Shown here: piece after piece, positions 1-8,269 of the stretch
Layout of the letters: each line of letters begins with the position of its first letter
Numbering within the stretch: the first letter of the stretch is position 1
Assembly: GCF_024733845.1 (NCBI RefSeq)
Contig: NZ_JANRHG010000004.1
Location: 62,001-126,000 of the forward strand
Direction: 5' to 3'
Source: Neomoorella sulfitireducens
GTDB lineage: Bacteria > Bacillota > DSM-521 > Neomoorellales > Neomoorellaceae
Length of the DNA stretch: 64,000 nt
Position numbers and translations under genes: made by a program
Notes under the pieces: model-generated
What the model saw: the letters and a program-made list of their open reading frames with translations, nothing else
What the model was told of the DNA's origin: nothing
Database searches by the model: none

Positions 1-169
1 GGGTAACCTGGCGGTTATTACGCTCCAGGAGGCGGGTACCAAAATATTCTTCCAGGGACTGGATGTGCAGGCTGATGGCGGGCTGGGTCAGGTGCAATAC
101 CCGGGCGGCCCGGGAAAAACTCTTTTGTTCGGCTACAGCCTTGAAGACGAGTAACTGGGTATCGAGCAA
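1..169 (-). CDS. LysR-family transcriptional regulator (N-terminal part, cut by window edge)
   Basis: The minus strand encodes about 56 residues of a LysR winged helix-turn-helix: a hydrophobic first helix (LLVFKAVAEQKSFSRAA), the recognition region (HLTQPAISLHIQSLEE) and the start of the wing (GTRLLERNNR). The start is read as TTG at 169 because an in-frame TGA lies nine bases upstream and no ATG is in frame. The effector domain lies outside the window. It is divergent from the YkvI-type transporter gene at 323, and LysR regulators often control the divergent neighbour, so that transporter is the likely target. The family is clear; the effector cannot be known. Confidence 0.85.
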   Translation of the reverse strand, partial: MLDTQLLVFKAVAEQKSFSRAARVLHLTQPAISLHIQSLEEYFGTRLLERNNRQVT

Positions 170-322
170 GAGGCATCACCAATAAAAACTATAACAGCTT
201 TTTAGCCCCCGGTCTATCCCCTTAATAACCATACCGTATTTGCGAAAGGATGGCCATAATTATGCGGGAGCTCTGCTTTTACCAGTTTATTCGCGGCCCG
301 GTTAAGGCATAATAAACTTACT
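170..322. promoter_or_regulatory. Divergent intergenic region between LysR and transporter genes
   Basis: About 150 bases separate the divergent LysR and YkvI-type genes. This is where a LysR protein would be expected to bind. I see no convincing T-N11-A palindrome and no strong consensus promoter, so only the layout supports a regulatory role. Confidence 0.35.
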
Positions 323-1468
323 ATGGCTAAACAGTATGCGACCTGGCAGATCGCCGCTGCCTATATCGGCACCGTCGTAGGGGCCGGTTTTGCCTCCGGC
401 CAGGAGGTGTTACAGTTTTTTGGCTACTTTGGCCTGTGGGGTATCTTCGGCCTTATCCTGGCCACGGCCCTGTTTATCTTTTTTGGCTACACCGTCCTGC
501 GCCTGGGACATCAACTGGCAGCCGAATCCCACCTGGAGGTGATGCACAGGGCGGGCGGCCCCTGGATAGGCCGGGCGGTAGATATTATCACTACGTTTTT
601 CCTTTTCGGCGCCCTGGCCGTTATGGCCGCCGGTGCGGGGGCTATTTTCAGCCAGGAATTTCACCTGCCCGGTCTGTTGGGCAGCAGCTTAATGATAATT
701 ATCACCCTGATTACGGTACTGGCAGGTATCAACAAGGTAATAGGTTCTATCAGCCTTGTGGCACCTGTATTAGTAGCATCTGTTTTAGGAATAAGCATGT
801 TAACGGTAACTAAAAATCTACCTGCCTTACTGGCCAATTTTTCCTGGAGTCAGGTTGCCAGGGCTGCTGCTCCCTTCTGGCCCCTGGCGGCCCTGTTATA
901 TGTTTCCTACAACCTGATCCTATCTGTAGCTGTCCTTGCCCCCCTGGGAGCCCGGGGACGACAGGGGCATCTCCTGCCGGGAGCAATCATGGGCGGCCTG
1001 GGACTGGGGCTGGGGGCCACGGCTATTACTCTGGCCCTGATAACAACCGCCCCGGCGGTAACGACCCTGGAAGTGCCCATGCTGCATATAGCCGGCAGCT
1101 TTAACCCTATCCTACGTACCGTTTACAGTGTCGTCTTGCTGGCCGAGATATATACAACCGCCGTCAGCAGCCTCTATGGTTTTACCACCCGGATAGCACG
1201 CCGCGGAGGATATGCCTTTCGCCGATGGGCAACCGGAGCTAGCATGGTAGCCCTGCTGGCCTCGCAATTCGGCTTTTCCCGCCTGGTGGCCGCCCTTTTT
1301 CCCCTGGTGGGTTACGCCGGTTTCCTGCTCCTGGGGGCACTGGCCTATTCCACTTTAAGGGAAGTCTGGCCGAACTTGCAGATAGCCCCGGCAAGGCCAA
1401 TGGCCCCGGTTCCGGCTCGCAAACCCCTTCAAGAAGCTCATAGTAGGAAGGACGGGGAGCAGCAGTAG
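323..1468 (+). CDS. YkvI-family membrane transporter (APC-like fold)
   Basis: A 381-residue integral membrane protein with about ten hydrophobic segments. The N-terminal signature GTVVGAGFASGQEVLQFF is typical of the YkvI/COG3949 family, distant relatives of amino-acid/cation symporters with an unwound first helix (GAGFASG) for substrate or ion. The C-terminus, from about residue 355, is a charged cytoplasmic tail. The substrate is unknown. It starts at ATG with only a weak upstream ribosome site and is divergent from a LysR regulator, which may control it. Family assignment is confident; function within the family is not established. Confidence 0.8.
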   Translation: MAKQYATWQIAAAYIGTVVGAGFASGQEVLQFFGYFGLWGIFGLILATALFIFFGYTVLRLGHQLAAESHLEVMHRAGGPWIGRAVDIITTFFLFGALAVMAAGAGAIFSQEFHLPGLLGSSLMIIITLITVLAGINKVIGSISLVAPVLVASVLGISMLTVTKNLPALLANFSWSQVARAAAPFWPLAALLYVSYNLILSVAVLAPLGARGRQGHLLPGAIMGGLGLGLGATAITLALITTAPAVTTLEVPMLHIAGSFNPILRTVYSVVLLAEIYTTAVSSLYGFTTRIARRGGYAFRRWATGASMVALLASQFGFSRLVAALFPLVGYAGFLLLGALAYSTLREVWPNLQIAPARPMAPVPARKPLQEAHSRKDGEQQ

Positions 1469-1494
1469 GAAGATCCGAAATGCAGGTGATGCAT

Positions 1495-1734
1495 ATGAGT
1501 AAGAAAAAGGAAGATCCGGGAGCCCTGGCTCTAAAATTGGAAGTGGCCGCCGAACTCGGCCTGCTGAACAAAATAAAAAAGGAGGGCTGGGGGGCCTTGA
1601 GCGCGGCGGAAAGCGGCAGAATAGGCGGGTTGCTGGCGAAGATGAAAATCGGTTCAGCCTATATGGCTACGGTGGCTGGACAACCAGCCATCAGGGATAC
1701 GGCTGAAGAAGATGAAGAACCCGATAGGCCCTGA
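1495..1734 (+). CDS. Small acid-soluble spore protein, alpha/beta type
   Basis: A 79-residue protein. Residues about 8-50 match the alpha/beta SASP core: LKLEVAAELGL, then a KEGWGALSAAESGRIGG segment equivalent to the helix-turn-helix that coats spore DNA in a dry, UV-resistant state. The GPR protease motif is only loosely recognisable. The C-terminal tail is acidic (AEEDEEPDRP), unusual for a DNA-coating protein. Of three in-frame ATGs the third is chosen because AGGTGAT lies just upstream of it. It should be expressed in the forespore. Its 3' end overlaps the convergent ytrI gene by 76 bases. Confidence 0.75.
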   Translation: MSKKKEDPGALALKLEVAAELGLLNKIKKEGWGALSAAESGRIGGLLAKMKIGSAYMATVAGQPAIRDTAEEDEEPDRP

Positions 1735-2174
1735 GCCTGGACGTGGATAATTACCTCATCGCTGATCAGGAGCAGGGTAACTTTTAGTTTATATTGGCGG
1801 CCGTTCGCTTTGACGGTACGGCCGTCAATCATGGCTGGGACAAGGGCCGGATTTAGACGGCGCACTTCCTGGCCCTTCAAAGGAGCCAGGATGTTCTGGA
1901 TTTCTCTGGAAATAGCCTGGGTAACGGCCCGCCCTTCTACTTCCGGAGGCCTGTCGCCGCTAAAAGCAATAACCGGTTCGATGGCTACGATTACCTGGCG
2001 GCTCTCCCGGTCCAGGTTTTCTTTTAGTTGCACCAGTTCTTCATTGGCCGTCGCCAGGCGCTGTTCAAGTTCCGAACGGGCCAGGTGAAGTTGCTCCTGT
2101 TGGCGGGCTAGGAGGAGGTTGGTCAGGCTGGCACCCAGGAGAAAGCCCAGGATAAAAACGACCAGGTAACGCAT
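1659..2174 (-). CDS. ytrI: Sporulation membrane protein YtrI-like
   Basis: A 171-residue protein with one N-terminal transmembrane helix (residues 4-23), a coiled-coil stretch rich in Gln/Glu/Leu (25-60) and a soluble C-terminal domain. In Bacillus subtilis ytrH and ytrI lie beside dnaE and are needed for efficient sporulation; the same three-gene neighbourhood here supports the name more than sequence similarity, which is low in this family. The last 25 residues are Ser-rich and overlap the convergent SASP gene. It begins immediately after the ytrH stop, so the two are one minus-strand operon. Confidence 0.7.
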   Translation of the reverse strand: MRYLVVFILGFLLGASLTNLLLARQQEQLHLARSELEQRLATANEELVQLKENLDRESRQVIVAIEPVIAFSGDRPPEVEGRAVTQAISREIQNILAPLKGQEVRRLNPALVPAMIDGRTVKANGRQYKLKVTLLLISDEVIIHVQAQGLSGSSSSSAVSLMAGCPATVAI

Positions 2175-2497
2175 TATTTACCTCCGGCCAGGTTGTGAAT
2201 AAGCCAATAACCAACCTGGGCGCCAATAAAGGCTACAATGATAAATAAGAGCTGTTTGGCTAGAACACGGAACTGGCCTTCCAGGAGCCCCTGGCCCAGG
2301 ATCTCGATAGCGCTGAAGGTACCACCCATGGCAGCGGCAATAGCCCAGATTTTTATTTCCAGGGCCAGGCGGGTCATGGTCCGTAAAGGCGGCTGCCCGA
2401 CGAGGACGGCCGCCAGGGAGCCCACTACTGCCGCCCCCAGGACGACCCCCAGGGCGGTAAAAAAGATGAGCAGCAACCTAGGGAAAAAACCATCCAC
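2174..2497 (-). CDS. ytrH: YtrH-family sporulation membrane protein
   Basis: A 107-residue protein with three predicted membrane segments (about 8-32, 45-65 and 80-101) and the family pattern in which a basic loop (RTMTRLALEIKIWAIAAAMGG) separates the first two. YtrH homologues are sporulation membrane proteins of unknown biochemical role that travel with ytrI and dnaE. The stop abuts the ytrI start, so translation is probably coupled. Divergent from dnaE across a 205-base gap. Confidence 0.8.
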   Translation of the reverse strand: MDGFFPRLLLIFFTALGVVLGAAVVGSLAAVLVGQPPLRTMTRLALEIKIWAIAAAMGGTFSAIEILGQGLLEGQFRVLAKQLLFIIVAFIGAQVGYWLIHNLAGGK

Positions 2498-2702
2498 TGG
2501 GATATACCTCCGGTTTTGCCTGGCTTTATGCCCGTCTCCCTTTTTTGGGCCTGCGGCTCTGCAATACAGTCTGCGGCCACTTCACAGTTTGCTGGCAACC
2601 CAAATATTCCGGGTGCCTTGCTCTTATTTATACTGCTCCCGGGGCTGGCATATGCTTATGCAAGTAAGAGGAATTCGGACCTGGATGTAGAAATAACTCC
2701 CC

Positions 2703-5700
2703 ATGGATTCCTTTGTCCATCTTCATGTCCACAGTGAATACAGCCTTCTGGACGGGGCCGGCCGTATTAAGAATCTGGTAAGGGCCGCCAGGGAGACAGG
2801 CATGCCCGCTCTGGCCCTGACGGACCATGGTGTCATGTACGGGGCAGTTGACTTTTACAAAGCAGCCAGGGAAGAAGGGATAAAGCCTATTATCGGCTGC
2901 GAGGTTTATGTGGCACCCCGTTCGCGCCATGACCGGGAGCCTCACCGGGACGACTACCAGTACCACCTGGTACTCCTGGCTGCCGACGCTGAAGGTTATC
3001 GCAACCTGGCAGCCCTGGTTTCCGCTGCCTACCTGGAGGGCTTTTATTATAAACCCAGGGTGGACAGGGAATTGTTGAGCCATTACAGCCAGGGTCTCAT
3101 TGCTTTAAGCGCCTGCCTGGCCGGCGAGGTACCCGGACTGCTTTTAAAGGATCAGGAAGAGAAGGCATATGAAGCTGCTGCCTGGCTCAGGGAGGTCTTT
3201 GGCCGGGACAATTTCTACCTGGAACTCCAAGACCATGGCCTGGCAGAACAGCGCAGGGTAAATCGCCGTCTCATCGAACTGGGAAATAGATTGGACTTAT
3301 CCCTAGTGGCAACCAACGACGTTCATTATATCTCCCGGGACCAGGCCCGCGTCCATGATATCCTCCTCTGTATCCAGACCGGTAAAACCCTAAGCGATCC
3401 TAACCGCCTTCGTTTCCCCAACAACCAGTTTTATTTAAAGAGTCCTGAAGAAATGGCGGCCCTTTTTGCCGAAGTGCCGTCGGCGCTAACCAATACCCTG
3501 GCCATTGCCGAACGTTGCAACTTTGACTTTACCTTTGGCCAGCTGCACCTGCCGGCTTACCGGGTGCCGGCGGGAGAAGATACGGCAAGTTACCTGCGCC
3601 GCCTCTGTTACGAGGGTTTAAGCAGGCGTTACCCCGGCGATGATGGAACGGCACGGCGGCGCCTGGACTATGAACTGGCCATTATTGAACAAATGGGTTA
3701 CCCGGGCTATTTCCTTATTGTCTGGGATATAGTCAATTTTGCCCGCCGGCAGGGTATCCCGGTAGGTCCGGGAAGGGGCTCGGCCGCCGGCAGCCTGGTG
3801 GCTTACTGTTTGGGGATAACTGCCATAGATCCCCTGCGCTATAACCTGCTCTTTGAGCGTTTTCTCAACCCGGAGCGGGTCAGTATGCCGGACATTGATG
3901 TTGATTTTTGTTTTGAGCGCCGGGACGAGGTTATCCGGTATGTCCAGGAAAAATATGGTAAAGAACACGTCGCCCAGATTATAACCTTTGGCACCATGGC
4001 CGCCCGTGGTGCCGTCAGGGATGTCGGCCGGGTTTTAGATATACCATTAAGGGAAGTCGACCGGATCGCCAGGTTGGTACCCCTGGAACTGGGTATGACC
4101 CTGGACCGGGCCCTGGCCATAACGCCGGAATTGAAGGAAAGCTACGAAAGCAGCGCGGCCGTGCGGGAACTCTTGGACACGGCCAGGGCCCTGGAGGGTA
4201 TGCCCCGCCATGCCTCAACCCATGCGGCGGGGGTAGTTATTACCCGGGAACCTCTAACCCATTACCTGCCCCTGCAAAAAACCGGCGAGGCTGTGACGAC
4301 CCAGTTCCCCATGCAGGTAGTAGAAGAGCTGGGCCTCTTAAAAATGGATCTCCTGGGTCTCCGCACCCTGACGGTCATCGACCGGGCCCGTCACGCCATC
4401 CGGCAGAATTCCGGCTGCGACCTGGACCTGGAGAACGTACCCCTGGATGACCGGGATACCTACCGGCTGCTGGCGAGTGGAGAAACCAGCGGCATCTTCC
4501 AGCTGGAAAGCAGCGGCATGCGGGCCATCTTAAAGGAATTAAAACCAGAGCGTTTTGAGGATATTATTGCCCTGGTAGCCCTGTACCGTCCCGGGCCCCT
4601 GGGCAGCGGCATGGTAGAGGATTTTATAGAGCGCAAGCACGGCCTGAAGCCCATTACTTATCTCCACCCGGCCCTGGAATCTATCCTCAAAGACACCTAC
4701 GGCGTCATCCTTTACCAGGAGCAGGTCATGCGCATTGCCAGCGAACTGGCGGGGTTTACCCTGGGGCAGGCCGACCTTTTGCGCCGGGCCATGGGTAAAA
4801 AGAAGCCGGAGGTCCTGGCGGCCCAGCGCAAGCATTTTTTGGCCGGCGCGGCCAAGAAAGGAATACCTGAAGAAATTGCCAGTAAAATATTTGAACTCAT
4901 GGAATATTTTGCCGGGTACGGTTTTAATGCCAGCCATTCAGCAGCCTATGCCCTGGTGGCATATCAAACGGCCTATCTCAAGGCCCATTACCCAGCAGAA
5001 TTAATGGGTGCCTTGCTTTCCAGTGTGGCCGAACACCTGGATAAAATGGGGCCTTATCTCGCTGAATGCCAGCGTTTGGGGATTAAGGTCCTGCCGCCTG
5101 ATGTCAACGAATCCGGTGTTGATTTCACCATTGCCGGCGGGCATATCCGTTTCGGCCTGGCAGCGATAAAAAATGTCGGCCGAGCCGCCGTGGAAGCCAC
5201 CATTGCCGCCCGGGAGGAGGGGGGTCCCTTTACTTCTCTCCTGGACTTTTGTCGCCGGGTGGACGCGAGGCTTGCCAATAAAAGGGTGGTTGAGAGCCTC
5301 ATCCGCTGCGGCGCCTTTAATTCCCTGCACCCTAACCGGCGACAGCTCCTGGCCGTCCTGGATGCCTGCTTTGAACTTGCGGCCCAGCGCCAGGAGGAAC
5401 TCCGCAACGGCCAGATATCTTTACTGGATATGGTGCCGGAAGAAGTTGACGAGCCGCCCCTGCCTGATCTGCCTGATTTTCCCCGGGTCGATATACTGGC
5501 CATGGAAAAGGAACTCCTGGGTTTCTATTTGAGTGGCCACCCCTTAGAACCCTATACAGAAGCAATGCGCCAGGTCGTTTCCCATACCCTGGCCGATCTC
5601 GCCGAAATACCCGCTGGTAGCCAGGTTGTCCTGGGGGGCGTGGTAAACAGTTTGCGCCGTCTGGTCACCCGCAAGGGTGAAACCATGGCCATTCTTACCC

Positions 5701-6218
5701 TTGAGGATTTCAGCGGCCGGATGGAAGTCGTCCTTTTCCCCCGGGTCTACGGCCAGTGCCGCACATGGCTAACCACCGACCGGGCGGTAATTATTTATGG
5801 CCGTACTGATAAACAGGAGGAAGGGGTCCAGGTCCTGGCCGAGCAGGTAAAGCCGGTAGTGGTAACTCCCGGGGAAGGGGGAACAGTGACCGGAGGGGTG
5901 AGCCGGGAACGGGCCAACGGGGAGAAAACACTGGCGGCGTCCGTCTTTACCGGCACCGGGAAAACTGCTGGTGACACGCCTGGCAGGTGCCTTTACTTAA
6001 AGTTGACGGGAAAAGAACAGGGGATGGCAATCCAGGATATTTTAACGGCTTTTCCTGGCGACTGCCCGGTGTACCTGCATTTGAGCGATGAGGGGCGCAC
6101 TTTTATTCTTCACCCGCGGTTGTGGGTTGACCCCGTCCCGGCCCTGCTGGCAAGTTTGGCCCGCCTGCTTGGTGGGCAAGATAAAGTAAAACTGGTACCG
6201 GAAAAAATGATAAATTAA
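2703..6218 (+). CDS. dnaE: DNA polymerase III alpha subunit, DnaE type
   Basis: A replicative C-family polymerase of 1171 residues. Order of domains: PHP domain (HLHVHSEYSLLDG near residue 6), palm with GPGRGSAAGSLVAYCLG (about 355) and the catalytic PDIDVDF (about 395), a third conserved Asp in KMDLLGLRTL (about 548), fingers with FNASHSAAYALVAYQ (about 742), HhH region, and a C-terminal OB fold (about 965-1060) followed by a variable tail. In Firmicutes DnaE works with PolC, extending RNA primers on the lagging strand. The ATG at 2703 is the first possible start because an in-frame TAA lies at 2694; no good Shine-Dalgarno precedes it. About 70 bases downstream lies coaD on the same strand. 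Confidence 0.97.
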   Translation: MDSFVHLHVHSEYSLLDGAGRIKNLVRAARETGMPALALTDHGVMYGAVDFYKAAREEGIKPIIGCEVYVAPRSRHDREPHRDDYQYHLVLLAADAEGYRNLAALVSAAYLEGFYYKPRVDRELLSHYSQGLIALSACLAGEVPGLLLKDQEEKAYEAAAWLREVFGRDNFYLELQDHGLAEQRRVNRRLIELGNRLDLSLVATNDVHYISRDQARVHDILLCIQTGKTLSDPNRLRFPNNQFYLKSPEEMAALFAEVPSALTNTLAIAERCNFDFTFGQLHLPAYRVPAGEDTASYLRRLCYEGLSRRYPGDDGTARRRLDYELAIIEQMGYPGYFLIVWDIVNFARRQGIPVGPGRGSAAGSLVAYCLGITAIDPLRYNLLFERFLNPERVSMPDIDVDFCFERRDEVIRYVQEKYGKEHVAQIITFGTMAARGAVRDVGRVLDIPLREVDRIARLVPLELGMTLDRALAITPELKESYESSAAVRELLDTARALEGMPRHASTHAAGVVITREPLTHYLPLQKTGEAVTTQFPMQVVEELGLLKMDLLGLRTLTVIDRARHAIRQNSGCDLDLENVPLDDRDTYRLLASGETSGIFQLESSGMRAILKELKPERFEDIIALVALYRPGPLGSGMVEDFIERKHGLKPITYLHPALESILKDTYGVILYQEQVMRIASELAGFTLGQADLLRRAMGKKKPEVLAAQRKHFLAGAAKKGIPEEIASKIFELMEYFAGYGFNASHSAAYALVAYQTAYLKAHYPAELMGALLSSVAEHLDKMGPYLAECQRLGIKVLPPDVNESGVDFTIAGGHIRFGLAAIKNVGRAAVEATIAAREEGGPFTSLLDFCRRVDARLANKRVVESLIRCGAFNSLHPNRRQLLAVLDACFELAAQRQEELRNGQISLLDMVPEEVDEPPLPDLPDFPRVDILAMEKELLGFYLSGHPLEPYTEAMRQVVSHTLADLAEIPAGSQVVLGGVVNSLRRLVTRKGETMAILTLEDFSGRMEVVLFPRVYGQCRTWLTTDRAVIIYGRTDKQEEGVQVLAEQVKPVVVTPGEGGTVTGGVSRERANGEKTLAASVFTGTGKTAGDTPGRCLYLKLTGKEQGMAIQDILTAFPGDCPVYLHLSDEGRTFILHPRLWVDPVPALLASLARLLGGQDKVKLVPEKMIN

Positions 6219-6285
6219 AGTCTCTTAAGCAGGAATATCAACTAAGGAGTGGAATTAGCTAAAAAGGGTAAGGGGGTGATAGCTG

Positions 6286-6768
6286 TTGAGGGTGGCTGTA
6301 TACCCGGGTACCTTTGATCCGATTACCAACGGGCACCTGGATATCATACGGCGGGCTGTCGGGATTTTTGACCGGGTGATTGTAGGCGTTGCTGCCGATA
6401 ATTATAAAGAACCCCTATTTTCCCTGGATGAAAGGGTAAAATTAATAAAAGAAGTAATTACAGAATGGCCTACGGTTACAGTAAAACCCTTTTCCGGGTT
6501 GCTGGTTGATTTTGCTCGCAGGGAAGGGGCCGTGGCCGTTATCAGGGGTTTGAGGGCTGTTTCCGACTTTGAATATGAATTCCAGATGTCCATTATGAAT
6601 AAAAAACTGGCGGGCGACCTGGAGACTGTATTTCTAATGACGGCTACCGAATACTCCTTTATTAGTTCGAGTATTATTCGCCAGGTAGCTTCCCTGGGTG
6701 GATGTATTCGCGGCCTGGTGCCGCCGGGAGTAGAGCGTGCTTTATTACAGCGCTACGGATTTTTATAA
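6286..6768 (+). CDS. coaD: Phosphopantetheine adenylyltransferase
   Basis: A 160-residue nucleotidyltransferase of normal family length that makes dephospho-CoA from 4'-phosphopantetheine and ATP, the penultimate step of coenzyme A synthesis. The nucleotide-binding motif is YPGTFDPITNGHLDII (a T/HxGH-type TNGH) at residues 5-20, and the second ATP-binding motif YSFISSSIIRQVA is at about 124. Translation starts at TTG, 6286, behind AAGGGGGTGA. It begins a compact run with mtrB and a DUF2007 gene. Confidence 0.96.
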   Translation: MRVAVYPGTFDPITNGHLDIIRRAVGIFDRVIVGVAADNYKEPLFSLDERVKLIKEVITEWPTVTVKPFSGLLVDFARREGAVAVIRGLRAVSDFEYEFQMSIMNKKLAGDLETVFLMTATEYSFISSSIIRQVASLGGCIRGLVPPGVERALLQRYGFL

Positions 6769-6786
6769 AGGAGGTGAAGGTTATAA

Positions 6787-7020
6787 ATGGAGGTTAGGGA
6801 CAATGTTACTGCTGCCGATTTTATTGCCATTAAAGCCCTGGAGAATGGGGTAACCATCATTGGCTTGACACGGGGTAAAGACACCAGGTTTCACCACTCC
6901 GAAAAACTAGATAAAGGGGAAATCATGATTGCCCAGTTTACCGAGCATACCTCTGCTATGAAAATCCGCGGCCGGGCGCTGGTGCTCACAAAATACGGGA
7001 GTTTAGAGGCGGGGGAGTGA
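6787..7020 (+). CDS. mtrB: trp RNA-binding attenuation protein (TRAP)
   Basis: A 77-residue protein closely matching the TRAP family over its whole length ([20 protein letters not shown], then [17 protein letters not shown]). In B. subtilis TRAP an 11-mer ring binds tryptophan and wraps (G/U)AG repeats; the RNA-contacting K37, K56 and R58 correspond to K40, K59 and R61 here, and the Thr/His residues of the tryptophan pocket are present. It follows coaD after 18 bases with a strong GGAGGTGA site. No trp biosynthesis gene is in the window, so targets cannot be named from here. Confidence 0.93.
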   Translation: MEVRDNVTAADFIAIKALENGVTIIGLTRGKDTRFHHSEKLDKGEIMIAQFTEHTSAMKIRGRALVLTKYGSLEAGE

Positions 7021-7025
7021 GCGGT

Positions 7026-7226
7026 ATGTGGACGGTGATCTACATTGCGTCCAACCACAAACAGGCCTTGCGCCTGAAAGAGATATTGACCGGGGAAGGT
7101 ATTATGGTAAACTTACGGCCGATTGGCTCCTGCCAGATGGAAGACCTGTCGGGATACGAGCTCCTGGTCCCCGAATCAGAAGCCGAAGAAGCCAATGAAA
7201 TATTGAATACGGCCCTGGTACGGTAA
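7026..7226 (+). CDS. DUF2007-family small protein
   Basis: A 66-residue protein with a beta-alpha-beta-beta-alpha-beta pattern (TVIYIASNHKQALRLKEILTGEGI...YELLVPESEAEEANEIL) typical of the putative signal-transducing DUF2007 family. Function is unknown. Members are sometimes mislabelled glutamate decarboxylase; nothing here supports that. The ATG at 7026 is preferred over a GTG at 7017 that overlaps the mtrB stop, because GGGGGAG is better spaced from the ATG. Likely cotranscribed with mtrB. Confidence 0.6.
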   Translation: MWTVIYIASNHKQALRLKEILTGEGIMVNLRPIGSCQMEDLSGYELLVPESEAEEANEILNTALVR

Positions 7227-7287
7227 CAAAACTGAGGGGACTATAATTTAATTCCCGCCAGGAACCTTGAAATTTTGAGGAGGGAAC

Positions 7288-8250
7288 TTGTTGCGGACCA
7301 TAGGAGTCCTGACCAGCGGCGGTGATGCCCCGGGAATGAATGCGGCCATCAGGGCGGTAGTACGCCAGGCTGTCGCCCTGGACATGGAAGTAATCGGTAT
7401 CTCCCGGGGTTACGCCGGGTTAATCCAGGGCGACTTTCGCCGCCTTAATACGGGTTCGGTCGCTGATATTATCCACCGGGGCGGTACTATTTTGCTGACG
7501 GCCCGGTCGGAGGAATTTCGCACGGAAGCCGGCCGGGCTATAGCCGTGGACAACCTCAGGCGGGAAGGCATTGAAGGTCTGGTGGTTATCGGCGGTGATG
7601 GGTCATTTCATGGTGCCGTCCACCTGGCTAAAAAAGGAATACCGGTAGTAGGTATTCCCGGTACAATTGATAACGACATAGCAGGTACCGACTATACCAT
7701 CGGCTTTGATACGGCGGTAAATACGGCCGTGGAAGCCATCAATCGTATCCGTGATACGGCGACGTCTCACGAGCGGATTTTTATCATCGAAGTTATGGGG
7801 CGTAATTCAGGCCAGATTGCCCTGGCAGCCGGTATTGCCGGTGGTGCCGAGTCCATCCTTATCCCGGAGTATCCCGTTGATTATGACCGGGTGGTGGAAC
7901 GCCTTGAGCGGGGCCGCCACCGCGGGAAGCTTCACAGTATTATTGTGGTGGCTGAGGGTGTGGGCAGTGCCCTCGAAGTCAGCCGGGAAATCGGCAAGCG
8001 CACCAATTTGGAAAGCCGGGTGACAATTCTCGGCCATATCCAGCGAGGGGGGGCACCAACGGCCTTTGACTGCCTGCTGGCCAGCCGCCTGGGCGCCTAT
8101 GCCGTAGAACTGCTGGCTGCGGGGGCGGGCAGCCGGATGGTGGGAGTCGCCGCCAATGAACTGGTCAACCGGGATTTGGAAGCAATTCTCCAGGAAAGAA
8201 AGCCCATCAATCCTGATTTATACCGCCTGGCCGAAGTACTCGCTTTGTAG
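7288..8250 (+). CDS. pfkA: ATP-dependent 6-phosphofructokinase
   Basis: A 320-residue glycolytic kinase converting fructose 6-phosphate to fructose 1,6-bisphosphate. Visible motifs: ATP site [16 protein letters not shown] (8-23), GGDGSF (about 102), catalytic GTIDNDI (about 124-130), substrate motif [12 protein letters not shown] and [14 protein letters not shown]. The short bacterial length and GGDGS signature fit the ATP-dependent allosteric type. It starts at TTG behind AGGAGGG and is followed 19 bases later by pyk, the usual Firmicute pfkA-pyk pair controlling glycolytic flux. Confidence 0.97.
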   Translation: MLRTIGVLTSGGDAPGMNAAIRAVVRQAVALDMEVIGISRGYAGLIQGDFRRLNTGSVADIIHRGGTILLTARSEEFRTEAGRAIAVDNLRREGIEGLVVIGGDGSFHGAVHLAKKGIPVVGIPGTIDNDIAGTDYTIGFDTAVNTAVEAINRIRDTATSHERIFIIEVMGRNSGQIALAAGIAGGAESILIPEYPVDYDRVVERLERGRHRGKLHSIIVVAEGVGSALEVSREIGKRTNLESRVTILGHIQRGGAPTAFDCLLASRLGAYAVELLAAGAGSRMVGVAANELVNRDLEAILQERKPINPDLYRLAEVLAL

Positions 8251-8269
8251 GGAAGTTAAGGAGGCAACC

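Noticed and set aside
7017-7226. Glutamate decarboxylase
   Set aside because: The protein is only 66-69 residues with no PLP-binding motif; it fits DUF2007 instead.
8156-8269. A longer pyruvate kinase start upstream
   Set aside because: It overlaps the end of pfkA and lacks a ribosome site; the ATG at 8270 gives the standard N-terminus.
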